Shown here in pieces: positions 1 to 5,331 of a DNA stretch of 5,331 nucleotides. Source of the stretch: Ignavibacteriaceae bacterium (lineage in GTDB: Bacteria > Bacteroidota > Ignavibacteria > Ignavibacteriales > Ignavibacteriaceae); NCBI GenBank assembly GCA_031292465.1, contig JARLHB010000361.1:1-5331 (forward strand), written 5' to 3'. The translations under genes were made by a program, and so were the position numbers. Position 1 is the first letter of the stretch, and every line of letters starts with the position of its first letter. Under the pieces are notes generated by a model. The model was not told the origin of the DNA. It saw nothing but the letters and a program-made list of their open reading frames with translations, and did not search any database.

Positions 1-2149
1 AATTGATTGGATTTATATTTAATACCTTGGCAGGTATATATACTTGCGGTACAGTTATTTTTGTGACAAATGCGTCTGCATATAACCCACTCATTGTAGT
101 ATTATATTTGTCCAAGATATTTAGATAAGTAGTACCTGCATACCCAGTGATTAAAATATCTCCGCTTTTATCAGCAACTAGACCTTGTCCTTGACCATCA
201 ATAAGAGAGGAGTAAATTAAAAATGTACCGTTAGTGTTTAGCATGGAAATAAATCCATTATTCATTTCTATCATATCCAGACTAGTTTTGAAGGCATCCT
301 TTGTTATTGGATAATTTTTAGATTCAGTATAGCCTGTTATATAAACATTGTTACTTTTATCAAGAGCAATAGAAGTACATAAGTCCATATTACTACCCCC
401 AAGATAAGTTGAATATATCAAACTCGATCCTAGATTGTTTAATTTGGTTATAAACGTATTGTAAACACCATTCAGATTAGATTGATAAACTCCTTGAGTA
501 GTTGGGAAATTTGAATCATCAGTCCTACCAGTTATATATGCATTATTATTAGTATCAATAGCTATTGCTGTAGCATAACCATTACCAATGAAAGTTGAAT
601 AAACTAGTTTACTTCCATTTGCATCTAATTTTGTTATGAATGAACCGCCACCAGATGTCTTATATGCCCCAGTTGTAGTCGGATAATATGTAGATGATGC
701 AAAACCTGTAATATAAGCCTCTCCGTCTTTGTCAACAGCAATAGACTTTCCTTCCTCATTATACCCACTTCCGATATAGGTCGAGTATAATAAACTTGTT
801 CCTTGTGGATTCAATTTAGTAACTATTACATCGGCCATGCCTTCTGGACCACCTCCAAATTTGGTCTGAAAAGCACCAGGTGTCGTCGGATATCCAGAAT
901 ATGATAGACCGGTTATATATGTATTACTATTATTGTCTATTGCAATTGCATTTCCATAACCACTACCAATGTATGTTGAATAAGCCAAACTGTTACCTGA
1001 AGAATTTAATTTTGTAATGAAGACACCATTTCCATTATTAAGATAAACGCCTGCAGTTGTGGGATATCCACTGCCTGAAGTCCCTGTTATATAAGCGTTA
1101 CCATAATGATCAACTGCAATGGAATTGCTTTGTGCATTTACATTTGTTCCTCCAAGATAAGTTGAATAAATTAAGTTTTTCCCGGAAGTATCAATTTTTG
1201 TTACAAATGCATTACCTGTATTATTATCATTGCTACCGCTAGTTTCATATGCCCCGATAGTCACAGGATATCGTACAGAGAAAGTCTGTCCGGTTATGTA
1301 TGTATTCCCAATTGAATCTAATGCTATTGAGTAGCTATAATCTGTAAATTCCCCTCCAATGAAAGTAGAATAAACTAAAGGATCAATTATAAGTTCTTTC
1401 TTTGCATCATAACTTTCTGCATTTAAGCCTATTGTTCCGTCTGTTTTCTGTTCAAATTTACACTGAACTTCTTTTTGCGCCCCGTTTTCTACCTGGTAGG
1501 CATATATTTTGCCATTAGTTACTTCGCCTATGCTTGTTTTTAAAACAAGCTCTCCATTTGCATTGATACTAATTCCGTCCTGTCCTTCGAACTTAAATTT
1601 TATCTGGGAAATGTCTGCTCCCGGTTTGGCTTTATAATCATATCGTAACATCCCATTGTCGTAGTAGTATTTCACATCTATACTTTTATAAACGCCCTGA
1701 ATCTCTACATTATCATATAAAGGCACATTGCTTGCCCATTTACTTTGGTCATTGCCGATAAAGTAATTGTAATATCCTTCATGCTGACTATTGCCAACTC
1801 CGGTAATATTATTTTCGCTATTAACCAACTGCAATTTTACAACATGGCCCTGTATGGTAGTATTCTTATTCTCATAATCTCTCTTTTCAGTGAAATTCAT
1901 TTTTAGCGTTTTGGCGTTATCAACACTTCTGTTAATCTTATAATAATCATATACAACACCGGAGTTAGTAATCCAGGCATTCATACCGCCTATGCGGGCA
2001 AGATATTTCACTTCAGGATTCCACTGCCCTTTATTCTCAATAAAAAAACTTTTGTCTGCTTTGTTAATAGTTTGCTGCGGATTATTTGATTGCTGCGCAA
2101 CTACAGCTGCACAAAATAATGTGAGAAGGAATAGTATTTTTTTTATCAT
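1..2149 (-). CDS. Secreted SBBP-repeat beta-propeller protein with N-terminal DUF7948-type domain (C-terminus cut by window edge)
   Basis: The frame is open from ATG 2149 to the window edge: 716 codons, no stop, no frameshift. Residues 1-18 look like a Sec signal peptide (MIKK, hydrophobic core, cleavage after VVA), leaving Gln at the mature N-terminus. Residues 34-255 start with FFIENKGQWNPEVKYLARI and resemble the DUF7948 domain found ahead of SBBP repeats. From residue 258 to 698 there are seven repeats of about 62-68 residues, each with YSTYLGG, IAVD..GNAYITG, YPTT.GAY and FITKLN elements, which fits a seven-bladed propeller. The last visible residues (from 700, PQVYIPAKVLNINPIN) begin something else, perhaps an Ig-like or T9SS sorting domain outside the window. 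The ligand and role are unknown; secretion and a surface location are inferred. The start is supported by GGAG (2157-2154), 5 bases before the ATG. The gene appears to be transcribed separately from the upstream gene, which ends in a terminator. Confidence 0.93.
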   Translation of the reverse strand, partial: MIKKILFLLTLFCAAVVAQQSNNPQQTINKADKSFFIENKGQWNPEVKYLARIGGMNAWITNSGVVYDYYKINRSVDNAKTLKMNFTEKRDYENKNTTIQGHVVKLQLVNSENNITGVGNSQHEGYYNYFIGNDQSKWASNVPLYDNVEIQGVYKSIDVKYYYDNGMLRYDYKAKPGADISQIKFKFEGQDGISINANGELVLKTSIGEVTNGKIYAYQVENGAQKEVQCKFEQKTDGTIGLNAESYDAKKELIIDPLVYSTFIGGEFTDYSYSIALDSIGNTYITGQTFSVRYPVTIGAYETSGSNDNNTGNAFVTKIDTSGKNLIYSTYLGGTNVNAQSNSIAVDHYGNAYITGTSGSGYPTTAGVYLNNGNGVFITKLNSSGNSLAYSTYIGSGYGNAIAIDNNSNTYITGLSYSGYPTTPGAFQTKFGGGPEGMADVIVTKLNPQGTSLLYSTYIGSGYNEEGKSIAVDKDGEAYITGFASSTYYPTTTGAYKTSGGGSFITKLDANGSKLVYSTFIGNGYATAIAIDTNNNAYITGRTDDSNFPTTQGVYQSNLNGVYNTFITKLNNLGSSLIYSTYLGGSNMDLCTSIALDKSNNVYITGYTESKNYPITKDAFKTSLDMIEMNNGFISMLNTNGTFLIYSSLIDGQGQGLVADKSGDILITGYAGTTYLNILDKYNTTMSGLYADAFVTKITVPQVYIPAKVLNINPIN
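56..1378 (-). repeat. Seven tandem SBBP beta-propeller repeats (coding)
   Basis: The repeat-initial Tyr of the YST(Y/F)(L/I)G motif falls at protein residues 260, 328, 390, 455, 517, 579 and 646, so the period is 62-68 residues (186-204 bases). A matching FITKL-type strand occurs at about 314, 377, 441, 504, 566, 633 and 694. Repeats 1-6 are well conserved. Repeat 7 is degenerate (YSSLIDG, and ILITG in place of AYITG). Some short stretches are also alike at DNA level, such as the codons for VYSTF and AYITG. The spacing and count agree with one complete propeller; that fold is inferred from the family. Confidence 0.88.
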
Positions 2150-2150
2150 A

Positions 2151-2160
2151 AGATCTCCAC
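2151..2160 (-). promoter_or_regulatory. Ribosome binding site of the SBBP gene
   Basis: The minus strand reads GTGGAGATCTT and then ATG at 2149. GGAG at 2157-2154 lies 5 bases before the start codon, a short but workable spacing. It supports this ATG, which is also directly followed by a signal peptide. Confidence 0.55.
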
Positions 2161-2178
2161 TGATTTGATTAGCCCCTT

Positions 2179-2196
2179 AATATTTATAAAAATATT
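2179..2196 (-). other. AT-only inverted repeat in the SBBP leader
   Basis: AATATTT and AAATATT form a perfect 7-bp stem around a 4-base loop, between the possible promoter and the ribosome binding site. It contains no G-C pair, so as an RNA hairpin it would be weak. It has no following U-run, so it is not a terminator. It may simply reflect base composition. Confidence 0.25.
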
Positions 2197-2209
2197 GCTT
2201 GTGCTGATA

Positions 2210-2238
2210 ATTATATTAAGAAATTTTTATGCTTTCAC
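2210..2238 (-). promoter_or_regulatory. Possible sigma70-like promoter of the SBBP gene
   Basis: On the minus strand TATAAT (2215-2210) lies 17 bases after GTGAAA (2238-2233), which matches TTGACA at four of six positions. It would give a leader of roughly 50 bases before ATG 2149. A second GTGAAA lies exactly 20 bases further upstream (2258-2253), two helical turns away. The region is so AT-rich that a chance TATAAT is quite possible. The usual Bacteroidota TTTG/TAnnTTTG pair was not seen here. Confidence 0.3.
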
Positions 2239-2353
2239 CCTTAAAAATATTTTTTCACTTTTAGCTGTAGTAAAACTTATTGAGACTTTTACGATATTGA
2301 TAATTCAAAATAAGTGCTAATAAAAATTACCATCTTACCCGTAAAATATCAAT

Positions 2354-2381
2354 AAAAAAGGCGCGCATTTTTTTGCACGCC
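2354..2381 (-). terminator. Intrinsic terminator after the thioester/T9SS protein gene
   Basis: The minus strand reads GGCGTGCA (2381-2374), loop AAAAAA (2373-2368), TGCGCGCC (2367-2360), then TTTTTT (2359-2354). The stem has 8 bp with one G-U wobble and is strongly GC-rich in AT-rich surroundings. It starts 38 bases after the TAG stop at 2420. A T-run follows only on the minus strand, so it acts in that direction. It separates the upstream gene from the SBBP gene. Confidence 0.88.
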
Positions 2382-2419
2382 ATAAATAATTATTAAGAAG
2401 TTAACTCATTCCAGAGGTA

Positions 2420-4732
2420 CTATTTTATCAGCAGCATCTTCTTAGTTGATACCATACTATTTGACCGTAATTGATAAATGTACATTCCGCTGGCAAGCTT
2501 TGATGCATTAAAGTTTACCGAATAGTTCCCGGCTGATTTGTAGCCGTTTACCAATGTGGCTACTTCGCGGCCAATCAAATCGTAAACTTTGACTATAACA
2601 AAACCATCTTTGGGGATTTGATATTTTATTACTGTAGAAGGATTGAACGGGTTAGGATAGTTTTGCGATAAAGCAAATTCTTTCGGAGTACTGCTTTCTC
2701 TTACAACACCGGTTGTAGTGCCTGAATTGCTGTTTGCAACCATCGCTTTTGAATAAGGCACATTGCTTACAATGCCCTGCATGCTTGCCTGGCAGGCAGA
2801 AACAAGAGAAGCAAAATTAACAATGTTAACATTACTGTTTACAGTTCCTGTAAACAAGTTCAGGTTCATCTGTCCTGCACCGAAGAAACAACGTACAATA
2901 ACCTGCCCGGTAACAACACCTGAAGGGAAATTCAATACTGCATAGGGCGCTAAAATTGCAGCGGTAATATTAACGTATGACAGTTTCAAAGTATCCGCTT
3001 CATAAAAATTAAGAAGCACTTTGTCCTTAGTTGTTCCCGCAACGCTGAATCCGCCGCTCATTGAAACAACATTACCCGAAATATTAACAATAGCTGTAGA
3101 ACCGCTTGGAACATTAATCGTAAAATTATTTGCACTTGAAACTAAGGAGCCATCCACATTAAATATGTTTACATCAGTCTTTCTGCCGACAAGTTCAACA
3201 TGGTTATATGCATCTTTAACCGTATCAGTGCTGACTACAGCGGATAACTGATTTGATAAGTTCTGTAGCAGCACTCTTGCCTGTTCAAAATCAATCACGG
3301 AGTCTTTCACAATTCCGTCTTCTGTGGTAAACCCGGTTGTAGTGGTTATAAAATTCTGATAAACCGCTTTACCGCTGTTAACACTTCCGGAAATAAATGT
3401 TAAATGATTACCAACAACCAGTACATTCCCTGAATGTGAAGCTAATTTGTCGCCTACGCTGTAGTTCCTTAAGTCGGCATATCCCCCGACAGCTACCTTC
3501 CCTTCGGTATCGGCAGAAGGTTGAATTAAGGTATCCAGAACAAACAGATTAAACTCTTTAGCGGCGCCTAAATCATATGTTAATGTTGAACTATTATTAA
3601 AATCAGCCTTAGCTTTTATAGTTAAAGTTGAAGAGTCTCCGGCAGCAATTGTACCCGCGCTCCAGATTCCCGTTGAAACATTATATACACCGCTTGGGCT
3701 GGCGGAAACAAAATCCAATAACGTAGATAATTGATCGGAGACTTTAACATTCTGTGCATCCCCGCTGCCGGTATTTTTTACTGTGATTGTATAATTAACT
3801 TCTTCGCCGTTAACAACACTTGTTTTATCGGCCGTTTTATTTACAACCAAATTATAAGAGCCGGACCAGTTGATAATTTTTGTAATTGTTCTTGATGCCG
3901 TAGTAGGCTTAGCCAGAATAAGTTTTTGTTTTCCATTTGGATCGGCAACATTATAATATTTTGTGCCGGAAGGAATTCCCACCACTCCTGATGCCGTAAT
4001 AGTAGCAGTCGTCTGCCCTGAAACCGGAGTTAAGGTAATAACTGGTGTAACTCCGGTAGAATCGGTAGTTATTGTTGTTGCACTTAAAGCGCCCTGCGTG
4101 GCGGAAAGAGTAATCTTTACATTCGGCATTGCCAGCCCCTGATCGTTATATGCCTGAACTGTAAAGGTTACAGGCGTGCCAATTGTAAAAGATTGAACCG
4201 GGATGTTAATTACAAATGTATTTAAACTATAGCCGTGTGCATTTGTAAGTGCGTCAGACAAAATTTCCGCTACTCTTGCTTTAATATCAGATATATCGCT
4301 GTTATTCTGCCCTTTGAGTGTACTGATATCTAATGCATCAGTCAGATGCCATATTGCCAATTGTACGGAAGCGGCTTCCCTGTGAACATCGCTAAGCATA
4401 CTGGAATATGAAGTTTTATAAGGATAGTAATTATTCAGAATATAAGAAAGAGTGTCATTTGTCGATTCCACATCCTGGTAATCGCTGTTATATGCCATAT
4501 GATGGTAAAGATCAATACAATATAAGCTTGTATTAACTCCATCAACAGTAGCAGAATATGTACCTGTAAAATACGTATCATTTACGGGCCAGGGTAAGAA
4601 AATACCCACCCCAATATTTTGTCCTGTTACCTGCGAAATACTTTTTATTTTCGCGTTTACAAGAGTGCTCACCCCAATAATAATTAATGCAACTAAAAAG
4701 GAATAGTATTTTGCCTTCAAAATATGCTCCAT
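2420..4732 (-). CDS. T9SS-exported surface protein with a Cys-Gln thioester domain, Ig-like, DUF11-like and choice-of-anchor-A domains
   Basis: The protein has 770 residues from ATG 4732. Residues 1-27 are a signal peptide (cleavage after LVNA). About 28-168 is a thioester domain: YCID (Cys72) and VQLAIW (Gln124, Trp128) match its paired Cys and QxxxW signatures, whose side chains form an internal thioester in the family. About 173-265 is an Ig-like, invasin-type domain; 294-378 resembles DUF11 (VNYTITVKNTG); 392-631 is a choice-of-anchor-A domain (FNLFVLDTL, DTEGKVAVGG, AILAPYAVLNF). About 684-770 is a type A T9SS sorting domain with YPNPFNP, GREVATLV and GMYIYQL. Known thioester domains mediate covalent surface adhesion; that role here, and attachment to the outer membrane after T9SS passage, are inferred. 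ATG 4804, 24 codons upstream, is less likely: it has no ribosome binding site and would put charged residues ahead of the signal peptide. A terminator follows. Confidence 0.92.
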   Translation of the reverse strand: MEHILKAKYYSFLVALIIIGVSTLVNAKIKSISQVTGQNIGVGIFLPWPVNDTYFTGTYSATVDGVNTSLYCIDLYHHMAYNSDYQDVESTNDTLSYILNNYYPYKTSYSSMLSDVHREAASVQLAIWHLTDALDISTLKGQNNSDISDIKARVAEILSDALTNAHGYSLNTFVINIPVQSFTIGTPVTFTVQAYNDQGLAMPNVKITLSATQGALSATTITTDSTGVTPVITLTPVSGQTTATITASGVVGIPSGTKYYNVADPNGKQKLILAKPTTASRTITKIINWSGSYNLVVNKTADKTSVVNGEEVNYTITVKNTGSGDAQNVKVSDQLSTLLDFVSASPSGVYNVSTGIWSAGTIAAGDSSTLTIKAKADFNNSSTLTYDLGAAKEFNLFVLDTLIQPSADTEGKVAVGGYADLRNYSVGDKLASHSGNVLVVGNHLTFISGSVNSGKAVYQNFITTTTGFTTEDGIVKDSVIDFEQARVLLQNLSNQLSAVVSTDTVKDAYNHVELVGRKTDVNIFNVDGSLVSSANNFTINVPSGSTAIVNISGNVVSMSGGFSVAGTTKDKVLLNFYEADTLKLSYVNITAAILAPYAVLNFPSGVVTGQVIVRCFFGAGQMNLNLFTGTVNSNVNIVNFASLVSACQASMQGIVSNVPYSKAMVANSNSGTTTGVVRESSTPKEFALSQNYPNPFNPSTVIKYQIPKDGFVIVKVYDLIGREVATLVNGYKSAGNYSVNFNASKLASGMYIYQLRSNSMVSTKKMLLIK
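2423..2683 (-). other. Region encoding the T9SS type A sorting domain
   Basis: The last 87 residues start with KEFALSQNYPNPFNPST and end KKMLLIK. NYPNPFNP, KVYDLIGREVATLV and ASGMYIYQL are the standard landmarks of this domain. In the family it directs passage through the type IX secretion system and is usually removed by the sortase PorU. A Gly/Thr/Ser-rich linker (NSNSGTTTG) precedes it. Confidence 0.93.
4229..4651 (-). other. Region encoding the Cys-Gln thioester domain
   Basis: The thioester Cys codon (TGT) is at 4519-4517 and the Gln codon (CAA) at 4363-4361. Between them lies LSYILNNYYP, and after the Gln comes AIWHLTDAL, both in the positions expected for this domain. The Thr common in the TQxxxW motif is replaced by Val. 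Limits are estimated from the signal peptide end and the start of the next Ig-like strand. Confidence 0.8.
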
Positions 4733-4740
4733 ATCAAAAT

Positions 4741-4747
4741 TCCTTTT
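4741..4747 (-). promoter_or_regulatory. Ribosome binding site deciding the start of the thioester protein
   Basis: AAAAGGA (4747-4741) lies 8 bases before ATG 4732 and contains AAGGA, complementary to the 16S rRNA tail. The upstream in-frame ATG at 4804 is preceded by TACTTTGTAAA, which has no such motif. This favours the shorter, 770-residue protein. Confidence 0.7.
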
Positions 4748-4809
4748 CTTAATCCCATAATCAAGCCAATTAAGAAATGTTGAATAATGGAGTATATTCA
4801 GCACATTTT

Positions 4810-4823
4810 ACAAAGTACTTTGT
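4810..4823. other. Perfect 14-bp palindrome, possible operator
   Basis: ACAAAGTACTTTGT reads the same on both strands with no mismatch and no spacer. It overlaps the proposed -7 box of the downstream gene, where a dimeric regulator could block or aid transcription. No regulator gene is in the window and I do not recognise the site as that of a known family. Confidence 0.4.
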
Positions 4824-4839
4824 CTAAATTTGATACAAA
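4811..4839 (-). promoter_or_regulatory. Possible Bacteroidota-type promoter of the thioester protein
   Basis: The minus strand has TTTG (4839-4836), 18 bases, then TACTTTG (4817-4811). The Bacteroidota consensus is TTTG at -33 and TAnnTTTG at -7, so the second box is one base short. Transcription would begin near 4805, leaving about a 70-base leader before ATG 4732 and placing ATG 4804 at the very 5' end of the RNA. This agrees with the downstream start. The assignment rests on short motifs. Confidence 0.35.
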
Positions 4840-4912
4840 AATATCATTTTGATTTTTTACATATGTTGGTAAGCAAGCTTCTTTAAAGGTAATATAACCC
4901 GTGGTAGAACAA

Positions 4913-5331
4913 TTAGTTAAACCCTTTTTTTTCCATTTTACCCCAGCTTCGTTTTCCTGAGATATAATCAATTGTAGCTTTAAACCGCCACCATGAAACT
5001 AACTGCCTGTATCCGAAATTTTCAAATACGGCAGCAGTAAATAAGATAATTATATCTTTAAGACTGGGATATTTCTTGAATGATAATTCTTCAAGAATAA
5101 CCGAAAGTACAGACAACACTATACCGTAAAGGATTACAACTGATAAAAAGGCTATAGCAAATTGAGTTGAAACTATATTAAAAAGGAAAGCGAAGAGGAA
5201 GACAAAATACCCGGAAATTTCTATAACAGGACCAATCATTTCAAAAAGTATATAATATGGAAAGGCAATTAATCCAAGAGCGCCGAATTTAGAATTAAAT
5301 AATATTTTCATATGCAGCCTTAAACTGTCTA
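4913..5331 (-). CDS. Family 2 glycosyltransferase, C-terminal membrane part (N-terminus beyond window edge)
   Basis: The frame is open to the window edge: the codons before ATG 5311 read DSLRLH, so this ATG is internal and 138 residues are visible. They resemble the C-terminal part of membrane-bound processive family 2 glycosyltransferases (COG1215, cellulose/poly-GlcNAc synthase-like): LFNSKFGALGLIAFPYYILFE, two to three hydrophobic segments (about residues 17-52 and 57-79), an amphipathic stretch YPSLKDIIILFTAAV, then ENFGYRQLVSWWRFKATID and a closing SWGKMEKKGF. The GT-A catalytic domain and its DxD and QxxRW motifs would lie outside the window, so sugar and product cannot be stated. The expected role is polysaccharide synthesis at the inner membrane. 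The stop (TAA, 4915-4913) is 180 bases before the next start on the same strand with no clear terminator, so read-through is possible. Confidence 0.8.
   Translation of the reverse strand, partial: DSLRLHMKILFNSKFGALGLIAFPYYILFEMIGPVIEISGYFVFLFAFLFNIVSTQFAIAFLSVVILYGIVLSVLSVILEELSFKKYPSLKDIIILFTAAVFENFGYRQLVSWWRFKATIDYISGKRSWGKMEKKGFN

Noticed and set aside
1057..1242. Plus-strand open frame of 61 residues
   Set aside because: It lies wholly inside the SBBP repeats on the opposite strand, is low-complexity, rich in Leu, Tyr and His, and has no ribosome binding site or recognisable domain.
56..1378. Regularly spaced repeats that might suggest an array or satellite
   Set aside because: The period of 186-204 bases is in frame and encodes propeller blades; DNA identity between units is only patchy, unlike CRISPR or satellite repeats.
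2095..2149. Lipoprotein signal in the SBBP protein (Cys13 in LFCAA)
   Set aside because: The residues before the Cys (T-L-F) do not match the lipobox, which needs a small residue at -1, and a normal signal peptidase I site follows at VVA.
2150..2353. Riboswitch or small RNA between the terminator and the SBBP gene
   Set aside because: The region is nearly all A and T with only a weak AT hairpin; no conserved riboswitch core, GC-rich stem or second terminator could be seen.
2354..2381. Bidirectional terminator also serving the plus strand
   Set aside because: On the plus strand the stem is followed by ATAAATAAT, not a T-run, and no plus-strand gene leads into it.
2763..3251. Two plus-strand open frames of 60 and 76 residues (2763-2945, 3021-3251)
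   Set aside because: Both are antisense to the choice-of-anchor-A and linker region of the well-supported minus-strand gene and show no protein features of their own.
4887..4898. Near-palindrome GGTAATATAACC after the glycosyltransferase stop as a terminator
   Set aside because: The stem would be only 3 bp before a mismatch and there is no T-run after it on the minus strand.

Overview
The window is AT-rich and all three genes lie on the minus strand, so transcription runs from high to low coordinates. A C-terminal type IX secretion (T9SS) sorting domain with a YPNPFNP motif, a secreted protein built from SBBP beta-propeller repeats, and the style of these sequences point to a Gram-negative member of the Bacteroidota/Ignavibacteriota group. 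The sorting domain (YPNPFNP, then GREVATLV, then ASGMYIYQL) looks most like Ignavibacteria. This placement comes from motif recognition, not from a database search.

Layout from the high-coordinate end. (1) 4913-5331 is the C-terminal membrane part of a processive family 2 glycosyltransferase. Its catalytic part lies beyond the window, and the first visible ATG (5311) is internal. (2) 4733-4912 is a 180-base gap with a possible promoter and a perfect 14-bp palindrome, but no clear terminator. (3) 2420-4732 encodes a secreted multidomain protein: signal peptide, Cys-Gln thioester domain, Ig-like domain, DUF11-like domain, choice-of-anchor-A domain and T9SS sorting domain. A strong intrinsic terminator follows at 2354-2381. 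(4) 2150-2353 is a promoter and leader region. (5) 1-2149 encodes a second secreted protein with an N-terminal DUF7948-type domain and a seven-bladed SBBP propeller. Its C-terminus is cut by the window edge.

The theme is cell envelope and surface: a polysaccharide-type glycosyltransferase followed by two large exported proteins. The most notable element is the middle gene. It joins an internal-thioester adhesin head, best known from Gram-positive surface proteins that bind targets covalently, to a T9SS sorting signal, which would place a chemically reactive adhesin on a Gram-negative outer membrane. The Cys and Gln needed for the thioester are both present. A functional link among the three genes is inferred only from shared strand and surface theme. 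The terminator separates the SBBP gene from the other two.
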